Origin: Palleronia pontilimi
Lineage (GTDB): Bacteria; Pseudomonadota; Alphaproteobacteria; Rhodobacterales; Rhodobacteraceae
Length of the DNA: 64,000 nt
Assembly: GCF_016412875.1 (NCBI RefSeq)
Contig: NZ_JAEKPD010000002.1
Location: 394,353-458,352, forward strand
Reading direction: 5' to 3'
Shown: in pieces, positions 54,493 to 63,451 of the stretch
How positions within the stretch are numbered: the stretch's first letter is position 1
Layout: each line of letters starts with the position of its first letter
Position numbers and translations under genes: made by a program
Notes under the pieces: generated by a model
What the model was told of the DNA's origin: nothing
Seen by the model: only the letters and a program-made list of their open reading frames with translations
Databases searched by the model: none

Positions 54493-55269
54493 ATGGTGAA
54501 GAAACCGAAATGGGTGGTCGAAAAGGAACAGGCGCGCCGCGACGAGGGCCGCGCGACGTTCTGGCTGTTCGGCCTGCACGCGGTGCGCGACGCGCTGACG
54601 AACCCCGCCCGCGTGAAGCACCGGCTGGTGGTCACGCGCAACGCCGCCGACAAGCTGGCCGACGCCATCGCCGCGTCTGGCATGGCGGCGGAAGAGGCGG
54701 ATCCGCGCAAGTTCCCGGCGCCGCTGGATCCCGGATCGGTTCACCAGGGGGCCGCGCTGGAAGTCCAGCCGTTGGATTGGGGACCGCTTGATCGGATCGT
54801 GACCGAAGGCGCGGGCCCGCCGCTCTTCGTGCTGCTGGATCGGGTCAGCGATCCGCACAATGTAGGCGCGATCCTGCGTTCGGCCGAGGTGTTCGGCGCG
54901 CGCGCCGTGATCGCGCCGCAGCGCCATTCGGCACCCGAGACTGGCGCGTTGGCAAAGACCGCCTCGGGCGCGCTGGAGCGGCAGCCCTACCTGCGGGTGG
55001 GCAACCTGGGCAACGCGATGACGCAGCTGCGGGACATGGGCGTGACCTTGATGGGACTGGATGGCGACGCCAAGGATACCATCGGCGATGCGGTGGCGGG
55101 GCTTGGCGACAGGCCCCTGGGACTGGTGCTGGGGGCCGAGGGGCCGGGCCTGCGCGAGCGCACGCGCAGCCTGTGCGACCGGCTGGTGCGGATCGACGCT
55201 GCTGGCGCGTTCGGATCGCTGAACGTCTCGAACGCGGCGGCGGTGGCGCTTTATGCCGCGCGGCGCTGA
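54493..55269 (+). CDS. rlmB: 23S rRNA 2'-O-methyltransferase RlmB (TrmH family)
   Basis: A 258-residue SPOUT methyltransferase with an N-terminal L30e-like substrate-binding domain (FGLHAVRDAL) and motifs DRVSDPHNVGAILRSAEVFG, VLGAEGPGLRE and FGSLNVSNAAAVAL. It methylates G2251 of 23S rRNA in E. coli. Basic N-terminus as is normal for alphaproteobacterial members. Confidence 0.9.
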   Translation: MVKKPKWVVEKEQARRDEGRATFWLFGLHAVRDALTNPARVKHRLVVTRNAADKLADAIAASGMAAEEADPRKFPAPLDPGSVHQGAALEVQPLDWGPLDRIVTEGAGPPLFVLLDRVSDPHNVGAILRSAEVFGARAVIAPQRHSAPETGALAKTASGALERQPYLRVGNLGNAMTQLRDMGVTLMGLDGDAKDTIGDAVAGLGDRPLGLVLGAEGPGLRERTRSLCDRLVRIDAAGAFGSLNVSNAAAVALYAARR

Positions 55270-55431
55270 TCACGGTTTGGCGAGCATGTCTTCCGAACTG
55301 CGAAACGCGCCCCCATTTTATGAGAGTGGCGCCGGGGCTGGAACTCCCGGCGCATCATCACTGTCCCTCGTTCCGAAACCTGGCGCCCCGGTTTTTTGCC
55401 GCGGGCGTCTTTTTATGAAGGGGATGGCGCC

Positions 55432-55899
55432 ATGAACGACGCGGATCTCAAGCGGATTTTGCAGGGCACCAAGCGTGTGGCGTGCCTGGGAGTCTCCACC
55501 AACCCGGTGCGCCCCAGCTATTTCGTTGCACGCTACCTGTCCATGAAGGGCTTCGAGGTCTGGCCCGTAAACCCGGCCTATGCCGGTGATCGGCTGTTCG
55601 GGCGCGAGATTGCAGCCGACCTTGCGGACTTGCCGGACGGGATCGAGATGCTGGATATCTTCCGCGCGTCCGAGCATGTGCCCGGCATCGTCGATCACGC
55701 GCTTCGGGTCATGCCGGGACTGCGGGTCATCTGGATGCAGATCGGAGTGCGCCACGAGGCTGCGGCCGCCCGGGCGCGGGCCGCGGGCATCGAGGTCGTG
55801 ATGGATCGCTGCCCGAAGATCGAATACCAGCGGCTGTTCGGCGAATTGCGCATGGGTGGCTTTGCCACCGGCATGATCTCGTCAAGGCGGGGCGGTTAG
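55432..55899 (+). CDS. CoA-binding domain protein (YccU-like)
   Basis: A 155-residue Rossmann protein of the CoA_binding_2 family: VACLGVSTNPVRPSYFVARY, VWPVNPAYAGDRLFG, LDIFRASEHVPGIVDHAL, IWMQIGVRHEAAAARARAAG and the Cys in VVMDRCPKIEY. Binds CoA or a nucleotide; role unknown. The 162-base gap before it has a perfect 8-bp hairpin (GCGCCGGG/CCCGGCGC near 55328-55352). Confidence 0.88.
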   Translation: MNDADLKRILQGTKRVACLGVSTNPVRPSYFVARYLSMKGFEVWPVNPAYAGDRLFGREIAADLADLPDGIEMLDIFRASEHVPGIVDHALRVMPGLRVIWMQIGVRHEAAAARARAAGIEVVMDRCPKIEYQRLFGELRMGGFATGMISSRRGG

Positions 55900-57453
55900 G
55901 CGCGCTTCGGAACAAGCAGGGGGCGCTGCTCACCTGTTGATTGTCCCGGCTATCCCGGTCGCCAGGTCCATCGATCTTTCACCGTCTTTTGTCGTGCCAC
56001 AGCAAATCTACGACGTTCGGCTGACAGCCACGATCCGCAATCAGGAAGGGGAATTTCAGCGCTCGAAACAGTGGATGACCTGGTTGGTGACATTGATCGC
56101 GTCGTGCGCAACGCCTCCCGTTGATATGGATGCCAGGTGTACCGGACACCGTCTGCGAGATCGTGTTTGACTTCGAGCATTGAAGAGAAAGTGTCCGACG
56201 ATTTCGGCAGGCGCCATCCGCTTTCGTTCGCGAGATCTGAGCCGCCCTTTCCATCCTTGAATGTGAGGTGCGGAGATTAAGATCTGTCGGTCCTCGCGCG
56301 AGAGCAGGGAAGTGAAGGCATCGCGTATCTCTATACCCTTGCGTGCCCAAACCGGGCGGTCATGACGCGGGTCCGACCTCGCAGCGTATTTGTGCCGTGC
56401 GAGAGATCTCGGAACAGGCGCGCGCTGGCATAGTGATTGTGCATGAGCATGACACACGCCTTTTCGCGCCCGAGAAGAAACGACAATGCGCGGGACCGAA
56501 GCGACGGTGTCTCGGTGTCGACCAACATGGGCTCCAGCACGAACCGGCAATCCTGTTGGCGCCACAGACTTCGAGCCGGACCGAAGCAAATTCGTCTGAG
56601 CGTGCCGCCGCGGACAGAACCTGCCATTTGATGACCGTACACACGGATGCGCATGTGACCCCGGAAGCGCCAGATTCTGGGCCTGCTCGAGCCAATGGAG
56701 CGCGGCTTCGGTCTGGGTCTCCTGGATCGGCGCATCGTTGTCTCCCGACGTCTTTAATAGCGCGCCAGGGAGGGGAACGGTTCGCGACGGCAATCGATCG
56801 ACGACACACACACACACATACAGCGGATCCTCATCTCGGTTTCGAGCGTGTGGATCGCGATTTCGCCGGACTCGAAGCGCCGCAGGTCCATGCGCTTGCC
56901 GCGACGATATTCCGTCCTTGCCCGTCGGCGACTTCGGCTGGTCCCGTTAGGAAGATCCGGATGGATCTGGGCAGCTTGCGTTCGCGCCCGGGCCCTCAAA
57001 ATCCTCGGATCTCAAGGGCAGGATCCTAACAGAGAGGACAGGAAACCTGTCCAAGATGCCCGAATTCCCCGGCGTTCGATGACCGTCGAGAAACGCGGCG
57101 CACATTGCAGATCTGTGGAACGGCGGATCCGACCCGTTCGCTAGCGGCGGGGGTAATCCCAACCGACCAAGACCACGCGCGCGCCTATGGAATTTATGCA
57201 TCGCAAGATGTGTGCCGACCTTCAATTCACGCCTTTGCAACCGCAAAGCCTTCTGGCCGCGCAAGGAGGTGTACGCCAAGCAGTTCACTGCCTGGCACGC
57301 AGCGCGCGGAAAGGACTCCTCTTGGCAATCATGGCGCTTCGTATGTGATGCTCTTCGCCAGAACACTCGACGACCGGGCAAAGAGGGCTCTCTACTTTCT
57401 TGCCGTGTTAACCATGGCAGTTTCTAAACGCAAAGAAAACCAGAACCGGCGTC
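55900..57453. other. 1.55-kb region of lower GC without an intact gene
   Basis: By eye this stretch is clearly poorer in GC than its neighbours, has no frame that keeps protein-like character, and carries an (AC)n run at 56805-56818. On the minus strand, protein-like pieces occur in changing frames: about 56890-56830 (MDLRRFESGEIAIHTLE), 56760-56660 (DNDAPIQETQTEAALHWLEQ), 56520-56350 (LSFLLGREKACVMLMHN) and 56340-56160 (KGIEIRDAFTSLLSREDRQ). This suggests a gene broken by frameshifts. The family is not recognised. Confidence 0.5.
56160..56930 (-). pseudogene. Possible frameshifted gene of unknown family
   Basis: Reading downstream on the minus strand, the best protein-like text changes frame at least three times without a start-to-stop frame covering it. 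The most convincing segment runs about 56540-56170 (VLEPMLVDTETPSL, ARLFRDLSHGTNTLRGRTRV, then after a frame change ILISAPHIQGWKGRLRSRE). A 253-codon open frame at 56056-56817 covers part of it but is implausible as a whole. Identity unknown; it could also be chance. Confidence 0.35.
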
Positions 57454-57624
57454 TCAATCGCTCGGAAGGGCCGCGCAATGCGCACCCGACGCGGACGCAC
57501 CCGATCCCAGCGCGACAAGCGCCGGCGCATCGTAGATGTCGGGCGGGGCGCTCGCGGCCAGGTCCCAGGCGATGAACGCCGCAAGCGCGATCAGGCCGAT
57601 GGCCGCGGTGGTCCGGCGCGTCAT
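57454..57624 (-). CDS. 56-residue membrane or secreted protein coupled to YeeE gene
   Basis: A very short gene whose ATG (57624) overlaps the stop of the yeeE-type gene (ATGA). The product starts MTRRTTAAIGLIALAAFIAW: a basic start and one hydrophobic stretch, then an exported-looking tail with a single cysteine near the C-terminus (SGAHCAALPSD). It could be a small subunit or helper of the sulfur transporter. Gene reality is inferred from the overlap and the membrane pattern. Confidence 0.65.
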   Translation of the reverse strand: MTRRTTAAIGLIALAAFIAWDLAASAPPDIYDAPALVALGSGASASGAHCAALPSD

Positions 57625-58742
57625 TTCCGCCCCTCAAGACCCAGGATCGGTCGCAGCTTGATCCCGTAATACGTGCCCGCGAAGGCCGACGCGAACCAGA
57701 CCCAGCCATGCAGCGAGCCGGTCGAGATGCCGCTGAAGAACGCGCCCACGTTGCAGCCGAAGGCAAGCCGCGAGGAATAGCCCAGCAGAAAGCCCGCGAT
57801 TACGGTCGCGATCCACGCGCGCGCGGGAAGGTCCGGCATGCCCTTGCCTAAGCCTCCGCGCCAGCTGGCCACCAGGAAGGCGCCGCCGATCAGGCCGATA
57901 TTGGTCAGCGACGTCACATCGGTCAGAAGCGTGTTCTGCAGCCGGTCGATATTGCCGCTCGTGCCCCAGAAGCTGGACGCCGTCACATCCGCGCCCAGCG
58001 CCTGCGCGCCTTTGGCGGCCCACAGGCCCAGCCCGTAGACCACGCCCCAGGGCTGGCCCGCGACGGCGAAATTGGCAAGCGCCAGCGCCGCCAGCAGCAC
58101 GGCGGCAATCACGTATCGCCGCGGGATGGCGCGCTTGCCGGGGGCGCCCAACCAGACAAGCAGGCCCGCCACCAAGGCCAGGGCCGCGACGGTCAGAAGC
58201 GCTCCGGACGTGCCCTGCAGCGCGATGACCGGCAAGGCGCCAAGGCCGGTCCACCACAGCAGGTGATAGGCCCCGGCGAAGCTGCCGATGGCGAAGACGG
58301 GCAGGGCCACCAGGCTGACGGGGTTGCCTGACCCGGCATTGATCAGCGTCCCGGACCCGCAGCCCATGACCAGCTGCATGCAGGCGCCGAAGACGAACGC
58401 CCCGGCGATCATGGCAAAGCCGACCGGCGCGCGGGCGCCCAGCAGCTCTTCGCCGTTCGTGGCCAGAAGCGGGATCGCGACGACCGCCACAAGGCCGATC
58501 GACAGCAGATGCGCCAGCACGCCGCCGGGCTCGCGCCGCACGATCATGGCCCGCCATGGGCCCGCGAAGCCGAAGCGGAACCCTTCGAGCACGACGCCGA
58601 AGCCCAGGCCGATCAGCAGCAGCAGCCCGTAGCGCGCGCCCACGAACAGCGACACGCTCAGCACAAGCGCCACGGCCGCCCCGATCAGGGCGGCCTTGCC
58701 AAGACCCGAGGTCCTGGTTTCGATATCGACGGCCGCGCTCAT
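57621..58742 (-). CDS. YeeE/YedE (TsuA-type) sulfur transporter
   Basis: A 373-residue polytopic membrane protein with about nine to ten hydrophobic segments. The sulfur-transport cysteines are in place: Cys121 and Cys128 in GACMQLVMGCGSGTLINAG and Cys330 in LAFGCNVGAFFSG. The YeeE protein of Spirochaeta imports thiosulfate through such cysteines. Start MSAAVDIETR (ATG 58742), 5 bases after the stop of the rhodanese gene. Substrate here is most likely thiosulfate or another small sulfur compound. Confidence 0.88.
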   Translation of the reverse strand: MSAAVDIETRTSGLGKAALIGAAVALVLSVSLFVGARYGLLLLIGLGFGVVLEGFRFGFAGPWRAMIVRREPGGVLAHLLSIGLVAVVAIPLLATNGEELLGARAPVGFAMIAGAFVFGACMQLVMGCGSGTLINAGSGNPVSLVALPVFAIGSFAGAYHLLWWTGLGALPVIALQGTSGALLTVAALALVAGLLVWLGAPGKRAIPRRYVIAAVLLAALALANFAVAGQPWGVVYGLGLWAAKGAQALGADVTASSFWGTSGNIDRLQNTLLTDVTSLTNIGLIGGAFLVASWRGGLGKGMPDLPARAWIATVIAGFLLGYSSRLAFGCNVGAFFSGISTGSLHGWVWFASAFAGTYYGIKLRPILGLEGRK

Positions 58743-58747
58743 CGGGC

Positions 58748-59683
58748 TCAGAACACGCCCTTGATCTGGTTCCACAGGTTGCGGATCGGGCCCGGCACGT
58801 TGGCCATCTCGTAGCCCGCGTTGGACCAGCCGACCATGCTTTCGGGGAAAAGCTTCACGTTCTCGACGCCCGCAAGCTCGCTGAGCGCGAACCAGTTGGT
58901 CGCGGCCCAATGGCCGGTGTTGCAGAACGAGATCAGCTGATCGGCATCGGAAAAGCCCTGCTCATCCGCCAGTTGCTTGGCCGCCGCGGCGTCGATGATC
59001 GCCGGGCCGCCCGAGAACCAGCCCGCGTGTTCGAAATACTGCGATTGCGGCAGGGTTCCGGGACGCGCGGCGGCGGGATGCGCCTGCTCGCCGGACCAGA
59101 AGCTTTCGGGCCGCGCGTCCAGAAGCAGCGCGTCGGTGCCGCCGTCGATCACCGACTGCACATCCTCGGCCGAGGCAAGCCACTGGTCCGAAAAGGTGAC
59201 GTCGATCTGGCTGGGCTGGACCTCCACGGTCTCCGTCGACAAGGATTTGCCCGCTTCGGTCCAGGCGTTGAGCCCGCCGTTCAGGATGGCGATCTGGCTC
59301 ACGCCGCTGGATTTCAGGGTCCAGTACACCCGCGCGGCGGCACCGAAATCGGTGATGTCGCTGCCCTGGTAGGTGATGATGGTGGGCCGTTCGGTGGTGG
59401 CGCCCAGCGACGACAGCACTTGCGACAGTTCGGCTTCGGTCTTCATCTGGCCGGGATTGTCGGCGGGCCCGCGAAACAGACCATAGGGCGCGTTGACCGC
59501 CCCTTGCACATGGCCTTCGCCGAAATCTTCCGGCGTGCGGATGTCCAGCACCAGAAGCGTGTCCCGGTCCTCCAGCGCGCTTTCCAGCCCGGCGGGATCC
59601 ACGAGCGGTCCGAGGCTGTTCTGGGCGAAAGCGGGGGTCGAAAGCACAAGGGCTGTCGTGAGCGCGGTGACGAAATGTTTCAT
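58748..59683 (-). CDS. Periplasmic tandem rhodanese sulfurtransferase
   Basis: A 311-residue protein with a Sec signal (MKHFVTALTTALVLST, cleavage AFAQ) and two rhodanese domains. The first (about 25-150) lacks the active cysteine (ITYQGSDITD); the second has it as Cys254 in ISFCNTGHWAATNW. It should move sulfane sulfur from thiosulfate or a persulfide in the periplasm. First gene of an operon with the YeeE transporter; divergent from the histidine kinase. Confidence 0.9.
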   Translation of the reverse strand: MKHFVTALTTALVLSTPAFAQNSLGPLVDPAGLESALEDRDTLLVLDIRTPEDFGEGHVQGAVNAPYGLFRGPADNPGQMKTEAELSQVLSSLGATTERPTIITYQGSDITDFGAAARVYWTLKSSGVSQIAILNGGLNAWTEAGKSLSTETVEVQPSQIDVTFSDQWLASAEDVQSVIDGGTDALLLDARPESFWSGEQAHPAAARPGTLPQSQYFEHAGWFSGGPAIIDAAAAKQLADEQGFSDADQLISFCNTGHWAATNWFALSELAGVENVKLFPESMVGWSNAGYEMANVPGPIRNLWNQIKGVF

Positions 59684-60026
59684 GGCGGGCCTTCTGATAT
59701 GTGTTTGACCACAGATGCGTCGGATCGGGCGGAAGGCAAGTCCTTCGCGCCGACGTGCAGACGCGCGGGGGCGGGACACGGTTCGGCCCCGCGCAGTTAG
59801 GCAAAACAGGGATCATGGCGCAGGGCGACAGGACAGACGCCCGTTCCATCGACAGCGCGCCGGCCAAGCAGAAGTTCTTTTCTCGGCTTCCGCCAATGCC
59901 AAGCCGCGCCGCGGTCCGGTCCCACCGCCAGAAGGGCAGGCGCACACCCATGCGCGCCGAAATCCGCCGTGGGTGAAAAGCCTTGGACGTAAGTCCGTGG
60001 AAATCCGCACCCGCCTTCGGCAATAG
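59684..60026. promoter_or_regulatory. Divergent promoter region, sulfur operon versus kinase operon
   Basis: A 343-base gap between two divergent operons, the natural target of the response regulator encoded to the right. Short inverted repeats are visible (GGAC/GTCC at 59985-59996) but no clear NarL-type site pair. No small gene is supported. Confidence 0.45.
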
Positions 60027-61424
60027 ATGGATATGAGCCCGCAATCCCGCCGATCCCGCCGCTCTTTCCGCTCGCTCTCCGCCCAGTTTCTTCTGGCGGG
60101 CGGCGTGGTGATGGCGATCGCCGCCTATGTGGTGGGCCTGTGGGTGTCCAACCGGATCGAGAAGGGCGTTGTCCAAAGCTCGGGCGCGTCCGCGGCGCTT
60201 TACATCGAAAGCCTGATCCCGAACCAGGTGCTCGGCCGCGCGGACGATGCCGGGATCACCGATCAGGCACGCACCGCGCTGCGCGAGGTGTTCCGCGACG
60301 GCATCCTCAGCGAGCGCGTGGTCACCTACAACGTCTGGAGCGCGCGAGGCGAGATCCTGGATTCGTCGCGCGACGATCTGCGCGGGCGGGTCTATCCGCC
60401 GTCCGACGCGCTGCTCGCGGCCTGGTCGGGCGAGGTCGTGGCGCAATTCCAGAACATCCAGGTCGAGGCCGAGCATCCCGGCAGCATCCTGGGCGTGCCC
60501 CTGCTCGAGGTCTACGTGCCGATCCGCGACGGCAGGACCGGGCAGGTCGTGGCGGTCGTCGAGTTCTACCAGCGGGCCGAGGATCTGGCCGCCGAACTCG
60601 CCCAGGCCCGGCGCGACAGCTGGATCGTGATCCTGCAGGTCTTCGGGATCAGCGGCGCGCTGCTCTTCGGCATCGTCCACGCTGGCAGCCGCCTGATCGA
60701 GCGCCAGCGCCACCAGGTCGACCTCCAGCTGGAAGAAAGCCGCCTGCTGACCCGTCACAACGAAACCCTGCGCAAACGGGTCGCCAAGGCCGCCCAGCGA
60801 TCCACCGCGCAATCCGAAAAGATCATGCAGCGGATCGGTCAGGACCTGCATGACGGTGTCGCCCAGCACCTGTCGCTGGCCAGCCTGCGCCTGGAAGGCG
60901 CGGGCTTGGGTCCGTCACCGGATGCCGAAACGGTCAGCCACTCGATCCTGGTCGCGATGAAGGAGCTGCGCGCGATCTCGCGCGGGCTGGCCTTGCCGGA
61001 CCTGGCCAGTCTTTCCTTAAGCGACTGCGCCCGGCAGGCGGTCGACGATCACAACAAGAGCTACGGCGCCAGCGCGGTCTTCACGGACGCGACCGGGGGT
61101 CAGCTGTCCGTGCCCTTCGCGACCAAGCTTTGCGTCTATCGGTTCGTGCAGGAAGCGCTCGCCAACGCAAGTCGCCATGCCCAGGCCACCGACATCCGGG
61201 TCCGCCTGTCCAGCCGGGGCGGCGAACTCGACGTCACCGTCCGGGACGACGGGATCGGCTTCGATGCGTCCACCGCGCCGGGTCTGCGCGACGAGGGCGG
61301 GCAGGGCCTGCCCGGGCTGTCCGACCGGGCCGAAACCCTGGGCGGGCGCGTCGATATCGCGTCCCGGCCGGGGGCGGGCACCCGGATCGCCCTTTTTCTA
61401 CCCCTGGCAGAGGTACTGACATGA
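60027..61424 (+). CDS. NarL-type sensor histidine kinase
   Basis: A 465-residue inner-membrane kinase: first membrane span about residues 20-41, periplasmic sensor of about 155 residues, second span about 199-220 (VILQVFGISGALLFGIV), a short coiled linker, then HisKA_3 with His275 in GQDLHDGVAQHLSLASLRLE and an ATPase domain (VQEALANASRHA, VRDDGIGFD, GLPGLSDRAETLGG). The start overlaps nothing; the stop overlaps the response regulator by 4 bases. Divergent from the sulfur module, so a sulfur signal is a reasonable guess. Confidence 0.92.
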   Translation: MDMSPQSRRSRRSFRSLSAQFLLAGGVVMAIAAYVVGLWVSNRIEKGVVQSSGASAALYIESLIPNQVLGRADDAGITDQARTALREVFRDGILSERVVTYNVWSARGEILDSSRDDLRGRVYPPSDALLAAWSGEVVAQFQNIQVEAEHPGSILGVPLLEVYVPIRDGRTGQVVAVVEFYQRAEDLAAELAQARRDSWIVILQVFGISGALLFGIVHAGSRLIERQRHQVDLQLEESRLLTRHNETLRKRVAKAAQRSTAQSEKIMQRIGQDLHDGVAQHLSLASLRLEGAGLGPSPDAETVSHSILVAMKELRAISRGLALPDLASLSLSDCARQAVDDHNKSYGASAVFTDATGGQLSVPFATKLCVYRFVQEALANASRHAQATDIRVRLSSRGGELDVTVRDDGIGFDASTAPGLRDEGGQGLPGLSDRAETLGGRVDIASRPGAGTRIALFLPLAEVLT

Positions 61425-62077
61425 CGATCCGCATCCTTGTCGCAGACGACCACCCGATCTTCCGCGACGGCCTCGTGACCAGCCTGGAAGAGACCGGCGA
61501 GTTCCGCGTCGTGGCGACCGCCAGTTCGGCGGACGAGGCCGTGCGCCTGGCCGACCAGAAGCGACCCGACATCGCCCTTCTGGACATGTCGATGCCCGGC
61601 GGCGGCCTGAACGCCGTGAAGCGTGTCGCGGCGGCCGGAACAGCTGGGCAGGTGGCCATGCTCACGGTCTCCGAGAAGGACGAAAACGTGGCGACGGCCC
61701 TGCGCAACGGCGCCATCGCCTATATCCTGAAGGGCGTGTCGGCGCGCGAATTGCGCAGCGTCCTGAAGGGCGTCGCCCGGGGCGAGGCGCACATATCGCC
61801 CGAGCTGGCGTCGAAAGTCCTGACCTTCATGTCGAGTTCCGGCCCGGCCCAAATCGCGTCGCCGCTTGACGATCTGACCAAGCGGGAAGAGGATATCCTG
61901 AAGCTGGTCGCCCAGGGGCTCAGCAACAAGGAAGCCGCCGCCGCGCTGAACCTGCAAGAAAAGACCGTCAAGCACTACATGACGACGATCATGGGCAAAC
62001 TTCACGCCCGCAACCGCGTCGAGGCCGCGCTGATCGCCCACAAGGCCTGGGGCAGCGACGACGACGGCGGGGCCTAG
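61421..62077 (+). CDS. NarL/LuxR-type response regulator
   Basis: A 218-residue regulator: receiver domain with acidic pocket VADDHPIF, phosphorylated Asp55 in ALLDMSMPG and switch Lys in YILKGVSA; C-terminal LuxR helix-turn-helix DLTKREEDILKLVAQGLSNKEAAAALNLQEKTVKHYM. The ATG overlaps the kinase stop (ATGA). It probably controls the adjacent divergent sulfur genes. Confidence 0.94.
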   Translation: MTIRILVADDHPIFRDGLVTSLEETGEFRVVATASSADEAVRLADQKRPDIALLDMSMPGGGLNAVKRVAAAGTAGQVAMLTVSEKDENVATALRNGAIAYILKGVSARELRSVLKGVARGEAHISPELASKVLTFMSSSGPAQIASPLDDLTKREEDILKLVAQGLSNKEAAAALNLQEKTVKHYMTTIMGKLHARNRVEAALIAHKAWGSDDDGGA

Positions 62078-62110
62078 ACCGGCCGCCCGTCTCCGCAAAT
62101 CGGCGGCGGA

Positions 62111-62752
62111 TCACTTCTTCTGCCGGAACGTCGCGTTGAAGGCGACGGTGACGCGCTCGTCGTCGGTCTCGTTGGGATAGACCCAATGCACCAGGTAGGA
62201 CGGAAACAGGATCAGTTCGCCCGGCTCGGGACGGATCGACTTCTTCGACCCGAAGGCCTGGGCCTGAAGGATCCGCCAGTTCGGCAGATCGGCGCGGGGG
62301 CTCAGGAACTCGATCTTGCCCGATGTGCCTTCCTCGACGCTCGGTTGCGACACGTAATATACGCCCGACCACTGCGCTCCGGGATGCGTGTGGGGCGCGT
62401 TGAAGCCGCCGGGCGGGTTGGCGTTCATCCACGCGAAAAGCTTCAACCCGAGGCTCCCCGGATCGACCTTGGCGGTGACCTGCCCGGTGGCGTCCAGCAC
62501 CGCCTTTTCGGCCAGGGCCTTCAGCTTCTGCACGTCCGGCGCCGCGTCGTCGAACAGGTTGCCCGAGGAATGCCAGCCCCCGCGGTTCGACTTCTTCACG
62601 CCGTCGGTTTCCGATCGGAGCCGCGATCCGGTCTCAAGCAGATCGCGGTTCAGCGCCTCGGCATCGGGCACCCGGAAGCGAAACAGCGGGGTGGAAAAGA
62701 GCTTTTCGTACTTGGTGCGTTCGATGGATCCCATTTCGGACCGGTCCGCCAT
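62111..62752 (-). CDS. Putative 2OG-Fe(II) oxygenase (TIGR02466-like)
   Basis: A 213-residue jelly-roll protein. The iron motif is probably in NAPHTHPGAQWSGVYYV and the distal His in FPSYLVHWVYPN, followed by a possible 2OG-binding Arg in DDERVTVAFNATF. N-terminus LFSTPLFRFRVPD is typical of this little-studied family. Substrate unknown. Confidence 0.8.
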   Translation of the reverse strand: MADRSEMGSIERTKYEKLFSTPLFRFRVPDAEALNRDLLETGSRLRSETDGVKKSNRGGWHSSGNLFDDAAPDVQKLKALAEKAVLDATGQVTAKVDPGSLGLKLFAWMNANPPGGFNAPHTHPGAQWSGVYYVSQPSVEEGTSGKIEFLSPRADLPNWRILQAQAFGSKKSIRPEPGELILFPSYLVHWVYPNETDDERVTVAFNATFRQKK

Positions 62753-62769
62753 GTTCTGAGCTGCGCTGC

Positions 62770-62799
62770 GTCACCCGCGCGATCCTTCGCGCGGGTGAC
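62770..62799 (-). promoter_or_regulatory. Hairpin between EF-hand gene and oxygenase gene
   Basis: A perfect 12-bp stem (GTCACCCGCGCG, 62770-62781, and its complement 62788-62799) around six bases, 28 bases after the EF-hand gene stop and 18 before the oxygenase start. No U run follows, so an attenuator or mRNA-stability element is more likely than a terminator. Confidence 0.6.
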
Positions 62800-62826
62800 C
62801 TCGACAAGATCGTTCAGACCGACCGG

Positions 62827-63291
62827 TCAGTCGTCATCCTCGTCATCGCTTTCATCGGACTCGTCGCTGTCGTCATCGTCGTCGTCATCCTCGTCGGACT
62901 CGTCGCCGCCGCTATCCTCGTCCGAGTCGTCCTCATCATCGTCCTCATCGTCATCGTCATCTTCGTCATCCGACTCGTCGCTTTCATCGCGGTCATCCCG
63001 CTCGTCGTCATCGCGTTCGTCGTCGCGCTCATCGTCGTCCTCGTCATCGTCCGACCGGTCGCCAGAGGACACCTGGATCTCGGCCACGCTGACCGTTCCG
63101 TCCCCGTCCAGATCGCTGCGCGACAGCAGGCGTTGCGCGCCACGGCTGCCGAACGTGGCCTCCAGTTCGCTCTGCGACAGCTGGCCGTCGCGGTTGGCAT
63201 CCACCTCGGCAAAGGTGCGGGTCTGGGCGAAGGCGGGCATCGTGGTGACCGCGCAAAGGGATGTCGTCAGCAGTAGGTGGGAAAGTTTCAT
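62827..63291 (-). CDS. Secreted EF-hand protein with Asp/Glu/Ser-rich tail
   Basis: A 154-residue protein: Sec signal (MKLSHLLLTTSLCAVTT, cleavage AFAQ), two EF-hand loops (DANRDGQLSQSELE and DLDGDGTVSVAEIQ) and, from about residue 78, a tail of nearly only Asp, Glu and Ser, probably unfolded, calcium-binding and highly charged. The tail is coded by irregular GAC/GAT/GAG/TCG triplets. Function unknown; calcium buffering or adhesion is possible. Confidence 0.85.
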   Translation of the reverse strand: MKLSHLLLTTSLCAVTTMPAFAQTRTFAEVDANRDGQLSQSELEATFGSRGAQRLLSRSDLDGDGTVSVAEIQVSSGDRSDDDEDDDERDDERDDDERDDRDESDESDDEDDDDDEDDDEDDSDEDSGGDESDEDDDDDDDSDESDESDDEDDD

Positions 63292-63451
63292 GGCTCTACT
63301 CCGATGGTTGACCGGACGCCTTCGGCGCCCTTGCTCGTCCTCGCAACATGGGCCGCCCGGCGTCGTCCGGCATCGGCCATTGGTCCCAGGATCGGCCGGA
63401 TTGGTCCGCCCTGTCTTCGGACCATGGTCGGGCAATCGCGCTTGGGACCCC

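Noticed and set aside
56056..56817. 253-codon minus-strand frame as an intact gene
   Set aside because: Composition changes from protein-like to Arg/His-rich noise in the middle, and better text continues in another frame.
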